Positions 1 through 7,835 of a DNA stretch of 64,000 bases are shown piece after piece. A program made the position numbers and the translations under genes. Within the stretch, counting starts at the first letter, position 1. The number at the start of each line of letters is the position of its first letter. The DNA is from an uncultured Prolixibacteraceae bacterium. Its GTDB lineage: Bacteria; Bacteroidota; Bacteroidia; Bacteroidales; Prolixibacteraceae. The notes below the pieces were generated by a model. That model saw nothing but the letters and a program-made list of their open reading frames with translations. It did no database searches and had not been told where the DNA came from. Location of the stretch: positions 1 to 64,000 of the forward strand of contig CAJXZG010000001.1 in NCBI GenBank assembly GCA_913063265.1, in the 5' to 3' direction.

Positions 1-303
1 TTTCTGGTAGCAAATCCTGAAGTTATATTATTACTGATAACATTCTTTGTCAGTATATGGCTTTTAATTCGGGGTATTCTTGCCTTACGTTTGGCAGCTA
101 TCATCAAAAAGTCTGCTGATACTTCGGGTTATGGATTTAATATAGTTTTGGGAATAACATTAATAATTCTGGCATTTATCTTTATCTGGCACCCCGAAAT
201 TCTTGGATTAACAATCAGTTTTTGGACTGCAATAGCATTTATAAGTTTAGGAATATTTCGAATCGTACTTGCATTTAGGTTTGGTTCAAAAGATAGTGTT
301 TAA
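1..303 (+). CDS. DUF308/HdeD-like membrane protein, C-terminal part (truncated by window edge)
   Basis: The reading frame is open from base 1 to a TAA at 301-303, so the gene begins outside the window. The visible 100 residues hold three hydrophobic segments. They are separated by short basic loops and by a WHPEILGLT turn, the pattern of DUF308/HdeD family inner-membrane proteins. In enterobacteria HdeD is linked to acid resistance, but most family members have no assigned role. The TTG at 91 lies inside the frame and is not the start. Family assignment rests on hydrophobic pattern and the W-x-P loop, so it is moderately sure; the membrane location is surer. Confidence 0.6.
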   Translation, partial: FLVANPEVILLLITFFVSIWLLIRGILALRLAAIIKKSADTSGYGFNIVLGITLIILAFIFIWHPEILGLTISFWTAIAFISLGIFRIVLAFRFGSKDSV

Positions 304-380
304 CCATTGCAAAATCATTTAAAGATTTGTGCCTTCCAGATAAAAAATTAATAGAAACAAACTAATTGTGCAATTATGAA

Positions 381-549
381 AAAGATTCTTTCACTTCATT
401 TCATTGCGTTCAGAATGACAACGAGTTAGGTGAAAAGAGCTTCATGGTGAAGAAGGTATGGCCCCAGATTCTAGGGGCCATACCTTCTTCACCATGAAGC
501 ATATGTAGCCATAAACCTGTCATTCCGATGCGAAGCGAGGAATCTTTTC
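381..549. repeat. Intergenic element: inverted TGTCATTC repeats flanking a long hairpin
   Basis: This lies in the 279-bp gap between the DUF308 gene and the flavin reductase. A degenerate repeat beginning TGTCATTC, continuing GA.GCGAA.GA and ending AATCTTT occurs on the plus strand at 519-549. A diverged copy occurs in inverse orientation at 381-420. Between them sits the perfect hairpin at 439-500. The arrangement resembles a small non-autonomous palindromic (REP/MITE-like) element; no transposase is nearby. Similar TGTCATTC.GA..GAAGCGA.GAATCT repeats are, to my knowledge, common between genes in Bacteroidota. Confidence 0.65.
439..500. repeat. Perfect 27-bp inverted repeat, hairpin core of the element
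   Basis: Arms 439-465 and 474-500 are exact reverse complements over 27 bp, separated by an 8-base loop. The loop itself contains the near-palindrome AGATTCT, so the cruciform is almost continuous. There is no T-run after either arm, so it is not a standard rho-independent terminator, although it could end transcription of the upstream gene. Confidence 0.9.
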
Positions 550-582
550 AAAATTCTCAGACATTAGTATTAAAAAAGAGTT

Positions 583-1227
583 TTGAAAAAACATAAAATA
601 ATATCTGTCAGAAATCTAACGAGTTCAACTTTTGTTATTCGTTTGGAGCGTAATAATCTGCAATTTCAAACGGGTCAGTTTGTAATTCTTAACCTGCCAA
701 ATTCATCTGATAAACGTGAATACTCTGTATATAGCGGAGAAAAGGAAGATTATATCGAGGTGTTGGTTAGAGAAGTACAGGGGGGGAAAGTTTCAGCTAA
801 ATTAAAAAAGATGACGGTTGGAATGGAATTACAGATGGAAGGGCCTTTTGGATTTTTTAAGTTTAACCCCGATGCTTTCGAATGTAGGAAGTTTTTATTT
901 ATCGCTACAGGAACAGGAATAAGCCCTTTTCATGGTTTTGTAAAAACTTATCCCGATTTGGATTATCAACTTATCCATGGCGTAAGGTTAAACGAGGAGG
1001 CGTATGAACATGATGATTTCCAAAAGTCCAGAACTACCTTGTGTTTAACAGGAGAAGAAGGCGGGGACTTTTTTGGAAGAGTAACTGATTATTTGTACAC
1101 TGCACAGTTGGATATTGAAACCAACTGCTTCTTATGCGGAAATAGTGAAATGATTTATGAGGTATTCGATATCCTGACGGGAAAAGGAATACCTGTTTCA
1201 AATATTTATTCCGAAGTTTACTTTTAA
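583..1227 (+). CDS. FAD-dependent ferredoxin-NADP reductase family protein
   Basis: A 214-residue flavoprotein of the ferredoxin-NAD(P)H reductase superfamily. Residues 1-90 form the FAD barrel, with a KREYSVYSG stretch matching the R-x-Y-S flavin-binding motif. Residues 95-214 form the NAD(P) domain, with GTGISPFHGF (G-T-G-x-x-P) and the C-terminal CGNSEMIYEV (C-G-x-x-x-M). It ends in an aromatic residue, as many family members do. No 2Fe-2S or globin domain is fused, so it probably passes electrons between NAD(P)H and a separate ferredoxin or flavodoxin. The start is TTG 583, which places the first beta-strand directly at the N-terminus; no upstream ATG is available. It converges with the MscS gene, leaving 3 bp between stops. 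Confidence 0.8.
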   Translation: MKKHKIISVRNLTSSTFVIRLERNNLQFQTGQFVILNLPNSSDKREYSVYSGEKEDYIEVLVREVQGGKVSAKLKKMTVGMELQMEGPFGFFKFNPDAFECRKFLFIATGTGISPFHGFVKTYPDLDYQLIHGVRLNEEAYEHDDFQKSRTTLCLTGEEGGDFFGRVTDYLYTAQLDIETNCFLCGNSEMIYEVFDILTGKGIPVSNIYSEVYF

Positions 1228-1230
1228 GAT

Positions 1231-3687
1231 TTATTCTAAATCTCTTGACGAATTGTTTTCGTCTCCAACAATTTTCCATTTTGGAATTGGTGCCTGTATT
1301 CCCTCTTCTTTTAAGGTCTGGTAGATTTTTAAAGCAATCTCGCTATCTGCATTTAAGGTATTTGAAAACGAAGTCCAGTAAATTAAGGCAAAATCAAGAT
1401 TTCCTTCCTGGTTGTAACCGAAAAAGAGAGTACTTGGAGCAGGATTTTTATAAACACTTGGATGCTCAGCAGCTATGTTGTTAAACAACTCAATCACTTT
1501 TTGGGGATCTGCTTCTGAAGATGTTTTCATTAATATTCTGCTACGGCGATCCCGATTACTCAAGGTCCAGTTTTTTACTTTTTTCGATACCAGATCACCA
1601 TTTGGTATAATCACTTCAGAACCTTCATAAGTTTTAATATTACTTGCACGTACACCGATGCTGGTTACTATTCCAAATTCCTGTTCTACTTCAATCGCAT
1701 CCCCAAGGTTGATTGGCCGCTCAAAGGCCAGTATTAAACCTGAAATAAAATTTAAAACCACACTCTGTAATCCAAATCCAATACCAACCCCAAGTGCACC
1801 CAACAAGATTCCAATTTTACTTAAGTCGAAACCTGCTGCAGAAAGTGCCATATAAAAACCGGTGGTGATTAGAATAATTCTGGTTATCAGCGAAATGGCC
1901 GGTGCAATTCCCCGGGGTAAAACTTTAATCAACCATTCATCCTGAAAAATGTTAGCGATAATTTTTGCCACAAACATTGTGATAAAGAAAATGAGCATAA
2001 ATGCCAAAATTCCTCCTACTGAAACCGACATTGCTCCAATTTTCCATTCTATATCCAGTATATCGTTTATCCACAGTTTGAGGTATTCAAATACTTCAAA
2101 TCCGGCCAATGTAAAGAACATCCAGATTATAATTCCAACCAACATTAAAAACGGGCGAATCCTTTTTTGAATGAGTTCGACCAAAGTGGCTAAAGTGGTT
2201 AAATTAAACTGGCTGCGTAGTTTAAAAAGCAGAATAAAAATACTGCTAAATACTTTAACTGATAAATAAACGACAGAACCCAAACCTACTGAAGTCAGCA
2301 CAGCATCGGTTAAAAACCGGGATAAATTTACCATGCCAATTAAATTGGCCGTAAAAGCAATTAACATAAAAACCAGAAATGCCGGCACCACAAATTTTCT
2401 GAAAACAGAGATTCCTTTAAAATTCTCCGGATTTTCATTTAGTACTCTACGTGCGATAAAAAATGTTATTGATAAAAATGTAGTATAGCACAATAGAATA
2501 ATTCTGGATAAAAGGGTTTCGTTTCCAAAATAATTCTCAATGGTGCCAATAATATACACAAACAAAATAAGCAACATGGAGGGCAGAATCTTCCTGTTTG
2601 TAAGTTTTGGCAATAAATATGTGGCCGACATTAGTATAAAAAGAACTATAATATCGGTAAAAATTGGAATAAGTGCTTTGTAAAAGAAAACCGAAAAAAG
2701 CAATCCAACGGAAAGAGATGCACTTAAAGGATTTGCAATCACGATTTTTGCCTCTTTTTCAAGCGGAGTGGTAAGCTGATGTTCTCCTTTATGCCATTTT
2801 CGTTTAACCACCATTAACAAAACATATAGAAACAAAACAAAAATTATTTGAAGAAAGAAGGTTTTTAGATTTATGGATAGAAAGTTTTTGAGTTCCAGAA
2901 GATCTTGTTGAATGCCTTTGTTAATTTTTTCAGTAGTGGTTTGATGAATGGTTAAAGAGTCAGCAGAAGCCTGTTCAATTTTATTGGTATTCCATATTGG
3001 ATAGCTGTCGAAAGCAAAATAATCTTTTTTTAATTGCAACTGGGTTTGGTTAATTTCAGCAATTATATCGTCTATTTTTAATACTACATCGGTAAGTTTT
3101 TTCTGAACCATGAAAATGCTATCGAGTCTCACCACAGTAATTTGAACGATGTCTTGCATTCTGAATATCATAGTGTCAAGGTTCGAGAATAACTGCGTGG
3201 ATTCGGTGTTGGCATTCAAATCTTCCTTGGTTTTCTGCCAACGTTGAATCTCTTCAACTACTTCGTCGTTTAAAGAATTTAAATCTTTTATTCGCGAATT
3301 AATTGTACTTTGATAGTCTGCAAGTTCCGATTTGTAATTGGTCCATTCAACCAATTCTCTTTTCAATTCTCGTTGTGAATATTTGTTGAGATTTTGAATT
3401 AAGGTATCTCCTTTTAGGATAATTCCAATGAAAACTGTTCCCAGCAAGGAATCTATTTCAGCCGTTCCAGCCCGAGGTTTTAGTATTTCCTGTAAACGTC
3501 TGATTCTTTGTCCCAGTTTTTCTGTTTCGGTAGAAATGTCATTAAGGTCTATGGCGTCAATTTGCGGTGCATCGGGTTTTGCTTCCTGCGTTTCGGTATC
3601 GGTATTTTCCTGGCCCAGTACTTCATTGCCAATACCAGAAAACAGCATAAACGCGCTGATAAAATATAATATGAAAACGTTTTTCAT
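1231..3687 (-). CDS. Large mechanosensitive ion channel, MscS family (MscK-like architecture)
   Basis: An 818-residue protein. A signal peptide (MKNVFILYFISAFMLFSGI) leads into a periplasmic region of about 250 residues with predicted coiled coils. About ten membrane segments follow, then the MscS core, with the glycine/alanine-rich pore helix GILLGALGVGIGFGLQSV and the beta-domain stretch RPINLGDAIEVEQEFGIV. The family releases solutes upon hypo-osmotic shock. The length and the periplasmic extension match MscK/MscM-type channels rather than the short MscS. I chose ATG 3687 because it starts a clean signal peptide; an in-frame upstream start at 3729 would add 14 non-hydrophobic residues. Family assignment is sure; the gating role is inferred from the family. 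Confidence 0.88.
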   Translation of the reverse strand: MKNVFILYFISAFMLFSGIGNEVLGQENTDTETQEAKPDAPQIDAIDLNDISTETEKLGQRIRRLQEILKPRAGTAEIDSLLGTVFIGIILKGDTLIQNLNKYSQRELKRELVEWTNYKSELADYQSTINSRIKDLNSLNDEVVEEIQRWQKTKEDLNANTESTQLFSNLDTMIFRMQDIVQITVVRLDSIFMVQKKLTDVVLKIDDIIAEINQTQLQLKKDYFAFDSYPIWNTNKIEQASADSLTIHQTTTEKINKGIQQDLLELKNFLSINLKTFFLQIIFVLFLYVLLMVVKRKWHKGEHQLTTPLEKEAKIVIANPLSASLSVGLLFSVFFYKALIPIFTDIIVLFILMSATYLLPKLTNRKILPSMLLILFVYIIGTIENYFGNETLLSRIILLCYTTFLSITFFIARRVLNENPENFKGISVFRKFVVPAFLVFMLIAFTANLIGMVNLSRFLTDAVLTSVGLGSVVYLSVKVFSSIFILLFKLRSQFNLTTLATLVELIQKRIRPFLMLVGIIIWMFFTLAGFEVFEYLKLWINDILDIEWKIGAMSVSVGGILAFMLIFFITMFVAKIIANIFQDEWLIKVLPRGIAPAISLITRIILITTGFYMALSAAGFDLSKIGILLGALGVGIGFGLQSVVLNFISGLILAFERPINLGDAIEVEQEFGIVTSIGVRASNIKTYEGSEVIIPNGDLVSKKVKNWTLSNRDRRSRILMKTSSEADPQKVIELFNNIAAEHPSVYKNPAPSTLFFGYNQEGNLDFALIYWTSFSNTLNADSEIALKIYQTLKEEGIQAPIPKWKIVGDENNSSRDLE

Positions 3688-3870
3688 TGTGGTAAAGTAG
3701 TTAATAGTTTTACAAAATAACACATCCACTCATCAATTCAAAATAATGAAATCCTCTCAACGCGTGTCTTTAAAATTTGTTTGTTCTCAAACAATTAACA
3801 ATTTGAATTGATAAAAGGTTAATCCATTCTTTGCTTTTCATTTCAAATTAAAACATTAGGCAAATTTTTT

Positions 3871-3878
3871 TACTTTTG
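3871..3878 (+). promoter_or_regulatory. Putative -7 element (TACTTTTG) for miaB
   Basis: TACTTTTG matches the Bacteroidota -7 box TAnnTTTG. No good TTG box lies 19-21 bp upstream, so support is partial. Transcription from here would give miaB a leader of about 105 bases that contains the pyrimidine-rich repeat at 3954-3983. Confidence 0.4.
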
Positions 3879-3953
3879 CAGAGATTTATTTAGAACAGGT
3901 CTTAATAATTTGATTTAAAAGGGAAGAGGGTGAGGTTGATGAGATTTTTTACT

Positions 3954-3983
3954 CCTGTCTTCTGACTTCTGTCTTCCGTCTTT
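3954..3983 (+). repeat. Low-complexity CTTCTGACTTCTGTCTTCCG repeat in the miaB leader
   Basis: A run of near 7-base steps (TGTCTTC, TGACTTC, TGTCTTC, CGTC) ends eight bases before the miaB start. The same GACTTC/GACTTCC vocabulary occurs at 12718-12762, so it belongs to a dispersed simple-repeat family. Confidence 0.6.
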
Positions 3984-3990
3984 TTTTAGT

Positions 3991-5337
3991 ATGAAGTATC
4001 ATGTAATAACATTGGGGTGTCAGATGAATTTGTCGGATAGTGAACGGGTAATTACTGTACTGGATGAAGCCGGTTACGAATGGACCGACAATGAAGAAGA
4101 GGCAGGATTAATTGGGATACTTGCATGTTCTGTACGTCAAAAGGCAATCGATAAAGTTTACTCAAGGATTTACAAATGGAACAAATGGAAGAATCATAAA
4201 AACCTCATTACTTTTATCTCAGGTTGTATTCTTCCAAGTGACCACGAAAAGTTTCTAAAACTTTTTGATATTACTTTTCAAATGAAGGATTTGCCTAAAT
4301 TGCCTGAATTAATCGGCCAGTACGGAATAGCAACGCCCACTCATTTAAAAGCCGGCATCGATCCTTACAACGAAAATATTGAAGAATTCTGGAATGTAAA
4401 ACCCAATTATAAATCAAGTTTTGAGGCATTTATCCCAATCCAGAACGGCTGTGATAAATTCTGTACTTTTTGTGCTGTGCCTTATACCAGGGGAAGAGAG
4501 GTTTCACGGCCTTCAAAAGAAATTGTAACCGAGGTAGCTTTATTGGTGGGTCAGGGATATAAGTCGATTACTTTACTTGGTCAAAATGTAAATTCATATG
4601 GTCTGGATAAAAAAGGTAATGAATTAACATTTGCACAATTACTGACAGAAATTGGAGAGTTAGGGAATCGTCTGAAAAAAGAATTTTGGGTGTATTTTAC
4701 TTCACCACATCCCAGAGATATGAATGATGAAGTAATTGAGGTAATTGCAAAATATAAAGTATTGGGCAAACAAATTCATTTGCCGATGCAGAGTGGTGAT
4801 GATAAGGTATTAATGCGAATGAACCGCAAACATAACATGGAAAAATACCGGCATATTGTTGAGACCATTCGTCGATTAATTCCTGAAGCAACTTTGTTTA
4901 CTGATATTATTGTAGGATTTACGGGTGAAACAGAAGCACAATTTGAAAATACCCGCTTAGCGATGGAAGAGTTCAAATTTAATATGAGTTATACCGCTAT
5001 TTATTCTCCCCGGCCCGGAGCTACAAGTCACCGCTGGATAGATGATATTCCTTCAGATGAGAAGAAGCGTCGTTTGCATGTTTTAACCGATGAATTGCGA
5101 AAACACAGTTTTCCGTATAACAAAAATATGCTCGGAAAAACTTTAAAAGTACTGGTTCGGGGAAAGGATAGAAAAGAAGGTTATCTTTCATCTTTAACGG
5201 AAGGAAAACTTATTGTTCGCTTTGCTTCAGAAGATGAAAATTTAATAGGGCAGTTTGTCAAGGTGAAAATCTCATCAGCAACAGATTTTTCTTTGGAAGG
5301 GGAACTGCTTAAAGTTGAAGAATCTGTTAGCTTGTAA
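3991..5337 (+). CDS. miaB: tRNA-2-methylthio-N6-dimethylallyladenosine synthase (MiaB)
   Basis: A radical-SAM methylthiotransferase that adds the 2-methylthio group to i6A37 of tRNAs reading UNN codons. It has 448 residues. The N-terminal UPF0004 domain carries the three auxiliary-cluster cysteines C10 (LGCQMN), C46 (ACSVRQKA) and C79 (SGC). The radical-SAM triad is C154-x3-C158-x2-C161 (GCDKFCTFC), followed by PYTRGREVSRP and GQNVNSYG, which are typical of MiaB rather than RimO or MtaB. A TRAM domain fills about residues 380-445. One oddity is that the usual NTC before SVR reads LAC, with the cysteine kept. A second family member, rimO, lies at 55.1 kb. Confidence 0.92.
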   Translation: MKYHVITLGCQMNLSDSERVITVLDEAGYEWTDNEEEAGLIGILACSVRQKAIDKVYSRIYKWNKWKNHKNLITFISGCILPSDHEKFLKLFDITFQMKDLPKLPELIGQYGIATPTHLKAGIDPYNENIEEFWNVKPNYKSSFEAFIPIQNGCDKFCTFCAVPYTRGREVSRPSKEIVTEVALLVGQGYKSITLLGQNVNSYGLDKKGNELTFAQLLTEIGELGNRLKKEFWVYFTSPHPRDMNDEVIEVIAKYKVLGKQIHLPMQSGDDKVLMRMNRKHNMEKYRHIVETIRRLIPEATLFTDIIVGFTGETEAQFENTRLAMEEFKFNMSYTAIYSPRPGATSHRWIDDIPSDEKKRRLHVLTDELRKHSFPYNKNMLGKTLKVLVRGKDRKEGYLSSLTEGKLIVRFASEDENLIGQFVKVKISSATDFSLEGELLKVEESVSL

Positions 5338-5383
5338 TAAATAATTGAATTTTATTTATTTGCTTTCTTTCCGTTTTTATTTT

Positions 5384-5463
5384 TTAATCTGAAAAATTCC
5401 CCGAGAATTTGCCACGGGGATAGTCAACTTTAAGAATTTTCTTTATTTACAAATTTGCTTAGG
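5384..5463 (+). repeat. 80-bp dispersed repeat, copy A
   Basis: About 80 bases starting TTAATCTGAAAAATTCCCCG recur at 7744-7821 in the same orientation, with roughly 85-90 per cent identity by eye. Copy A contains a six-base stem (TCCCCG/CGGGGA). It lies in the 231-bp gap after miaB, which otherwise shows no gene. Confidence 0.85.
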
Positions 5464-5568
5464 GCTATAATGTTTAGATTCTCTATAAGCGAATTCTAAT
5501 GGCTTTTGTAGGGTTGTATTAGTAATTAATTATTCATAACTTGAATTATAATATTTAAAATCACAGTT

Positions 5569-6411
5569 ATGAAAAAAATCTTTACGTTAGTTGTACTTTT
5601 AGTTGCTGGGCTATGTATACAAGCCCAGGTAAATTACAGGGTTTTGTTTGATTTTGAGGAGGGAAATGATACAACTTATTGGATTTCGTTTGCAAATGGT
5701 GCAGAATCAGCCAGAACAGATATCGATGTTGTATTAAATCCAATGACAGACGATGTAAACTCTACAGACAGTGTTTTAATGATGGATATTAATATTGATG
5801 CAGAAGGATGGGTTGGTTATTATACCGATTTGGATGTACTTTATCAGGATTTTGATTATCCAGAGAGTGCTGTTGGATTTGATGAAGAAACTTATATGAT
5901 GTCGTTAATGGTTTACAAAACGGTTTACAGTCCAACAAGAATTAAACTGGAAAGAAGTCTCACGGGTGCTGCAAATATTACGGTAGCCGATACCAATACG
6001 GTGGTTGATGCCTGGCAATTTCTTGAATATGATTTCAGTTCTCAAATCGGACATTATTTTCAACGACTTACCATTTTTCCGGAGTCAACTTCAAAATCTA
6101 ACAGAACTGAAGAACTTGTCGTTTATCTCGATAATATTGGAATTCAGGATCCCAGCAATACATCTGTTAAAGAATTTGAGGGTGCAAAAATGAAACTTTA
6201 TCCTAACCCGGCAGATTACAGGATTGCAGTGGTTTATCCTGAAATGACAGGCGTCAGGTTGCTTAACATTAATGGACAGGAAATCAGAACGCTTAATTTC
6301 GGATTAACAAGTTCAAAAGTAGTTGAAGTTGGTGATCTCGCCACGGGTACTTATTTTGTTACTGCGATTACTTCAAAAGGTGATTTTACAATGCCATTTG
6401 TTAAAAAGTAA
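5569..6411 (+). CDS. Secreted protein with T9SS type A sorting domain, function unknown
   Basis: A 280-residue exported protein. The signal peptide MKKIFTLVVLLVAGLCIQAQ is followed by an acidic, beta-rich region (about 22-190) with D/N-rich loops. This part may be a carbohydrate-binding-like jelly roll, but I do not recognise the family. Residues 205-280 form a type A T9SS domain: KLYPNPA, then VRLLNINGQEI, then a GTYFVTAIT strand and a short basic end. T9SS cargo crosses the outer membrane and is released or anchored at the surface. No catalytic motif is visible. A strong terminator follows at 6431. Confidence 0.8.
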   Translation: MKKIFTLVVLLVAGLCIQAQVNYRVLFDFEEGNDTTYWISFANGAESARTDIDVVLNPMTDDVNSTDSVLMMDINIDAEGWVGYYTDLDVLYQDFDYPESAVGFDEETYMMSLMVYKTVYSPTRIKLERSLTGAANITVADTNTVVDAWQFLEYDFSSQIGHYFQRLTIFPESTSKSNRTEELVVYLDNIGIQDPSNTSVKEFEGAKMKLYPNPADYRIAVVYPEMTGVRLLNINGQEIRTLNFGLTSSKVVEVGDLATGTYFVTAITSKGDFTMPFVKK

Positions 6412-6430
6412 TAAGATAAGTTGTGGTTTT

Positions 6431-6473
6431 AAAGAAAGAATTCAAATGAATTATTCATTTGAATTCTTTCTTT
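6431..6473 (+). terminator. Rho-independent terminator
   Basis: A perfect 20-bp stem (6431-6450 with 6454-6473), a 3-base loop TTA and a T-run to 6476. It stands 20 bases after the stop of the T9SS protein gene. Confidence 0.85.
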
Positions 6474-6571
6474 TTTAGAGAGGTCGAAAAATGTGATTCT
6501 CCATATCTATGTGTTTTAATTCAATAGTATATATTTCAACATATCAGAAGCTTTGTTGTTAATTTGTTTTG

Positions 6572-7222
6572 ATGACAAATTTATTCAGATCAAATAACAA
6601 CAGGTTTTTATTTATTGAATTAATCATTCTTTTTATACTCTTGCCCTTGGTTTTATTACTTCCGGTTACCGTTCAATTTAAAGTTGGAGGAATCTTAATC
6701 GGAGTTGTTTATGTGCTGGTGCTTACTGTTAAAACAAAAGTGGTTAGTCCTGAATCATTATATATTTTTTCACAAAGACCTTATTGGAAATATGTGTTTT
6801 TGAGATTTATTATACTTGCTATAGTATCAGTTGTTTTCATATACTTTTATATGCCGGAAAAACTTTTTATAGTGATTAAAAAGAACTTTTTATTTTGGAT
6901 GATGCTAAGCGCATTTTATTCGGTATTTTCTGTCTATCCGCAGGAATTCTTATATCGAAGTTTTTTCTTTGCCCGTTATAAAAAATTAATTAAAAGCCCG
7001 AACCGGTTTATACTATTAAATGCTACTTTATTTTCGCTGGCACATATCGGATTTAAAAATCCATTGGTATTGGGTATTACATTTGTTGGGGGAATTGTAT
7101 TTGCGATAACCTATACGAAAACCAAATCTCTGATGTTTACATCAATCGAACATGCACTTTACGGTGCGTGGTTATTTACTGTTGGCGCTGGCGAAATGCT
7201 TGCATTTCCCATGCCTAAGTAA
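6572..7222 (+). CDS. CPBP family intramembrane metalloprotease
   Basis: A 216-residue membrane protein with about six hydrophobic segments. The three CPBP (CAAX protease/bacteriocin-processing, Abi) motifs are visible: PQEFLYRSFFFARY (motif 1, normally EExxxR, here Q-E-x-x-x-R), LFSLAHIGF (motif 2, F-x-x-x-H) and EHALYGAWLF (motif 3, H-x-x-x-G). The glutamate, arginine and both histidines are kept, so activity as a glutamyl intramembrane protease is plausible. Substrates are unknown. I start at ATG 6572; a TTG directly upstream would add one residue. The next gene begins 82 bases after the stop. Confidence 0.8.
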   Translation: MTNLFRSNNNRFLFIELIILFILLPLVLLLPVTVQFKVGGILIGVVYVLVLTVKTKVVSPESLYIFSQRPYWKYVFLRFIILAIVSVVFIYFYMPEKLFIVIKKNFLFWMMLSAFYSVFSVYPQEFLYRSFFFARYKKLIKSPNRFILLNATLFSLAHIGFKNPLVLGITFVGGIVFAITYTKTKSLMFTSIEHALYGAWLFTVGAGEMLAFPMPK

Positions 7223-7303
7223 AAATTGTTGAAAAATGATGTTCAAAACATAATTGTATTTTTGATTTTCTTTCAATTTGAAATTAACAGTGCATTAGAA
7301 ATT

Positions 7304-7747
7304 ATGAGAATATTATCAACTCTTTTATTTTGTTTCATTTTTCTTTCATCGGCAAGCGGAAAAGAAATCAGCAATAAAGAAAAAACTAGAATTGAAAATC
7401 TACTAGCCAAACAAGTTGAGGCATGGAATGAAGGTAATCTTGAAAAGTTTATGGAAACTTATTGGAACTCAGATCAGTTGAGTTTTGTTGGTTCCCGGGG
7501 GCCAAGTTATGGATGGCAGTCAACTTTGGAAAATTACAAAATGGGTTATCCTGATAAAAGTGCAATGGGAATATTGGATTTTCTAATTCTGAGTATTTCA
7601 AAAATTGATAAAAAAACAATCTATGTCATTGGAAAATTTGAATTAACAAGGGAAGCAGGTGATTTAAATGGTCATTTTACACTGGTAGTTCAAAAAATAA
7701 AAGGAGAGTGGTTGATCGTAAGCGACCATTCAAGCAGTTCAGTTTAA
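7304..7747 (+). CDS. Secreted SnoaL-like/DUF4440 (NTF2-fold) protein
   Basis: A 147-residue protein with signal peptide MRILSTLLFCFIFLSSASG. The mature part begins with a charged helix containing KQVEAWNEGNLEKFMETYW, the signature first helix of SnoaL/DUF4440 NTF2-like folds. Alternating beta-strands follow to the end (FTLVVQKIKGEWLIVSDHS). Such domains bind small molecules or act as ketosteroid-isomerase-like enzymes; no specific active site can be named here. The frame extends upstream to 7226, but the ATG at 7304 gives the natural signal peptide. The stop codon lies in the first bases of repeat copy B. Confidence 0.7.
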   Translation: MRILSTLLFCFIFLSSASGKEISNKEKTRIENLLAKQVEAWNEGNLEKFMETYWNSDQLSFVGSRGPSYGWQSTLENYKMGYPDKSAMGILDFLILSISKIDKKTIYVIGKFELTREAGDLNGHFTLVVQKIKGEWLIVSDHSSSSV

Positions 7748-7821
7748 TCTGAAAAATTCCCCGAGGCTTTGCCAAGGGATAGTCAACTTCAAGAATTTTC
7801 TTTATTACAAGATTTTCTTAG
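7744..7821 (+). repeat. 80-bp dispersed repeat, copy B
   Basis: The direct copy of 5384-5463. It supplies the last bases (TAA) of the SnoaL-like gene and ends just inside the noncoding tail of the convergent SDR gene. The copies bracket a 2.3-kb segment of three genes. Confidence 0.85.
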
Positions 7822-7835
7822 CCGCCATAGCAATA

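Noticed and set aside
381-549. CRISPR array or insertion sequence
   Set aside because: There are only two diverged inverse units with no regular spacers, no transposase frame and no Cas gene in the window.
1034-1279. Minus-strand ORF across the end of the flavin reductase gene
   Set aside because: It is a shadow of the real gene, with no domain, no start signal and an unlikely composition.
3428-3700. Plus-strand ORF of 90 residues antisense to the MscS channel start
   Set aside because: It overlaps the signal-peptide end of a well-supported gene and has no family features.
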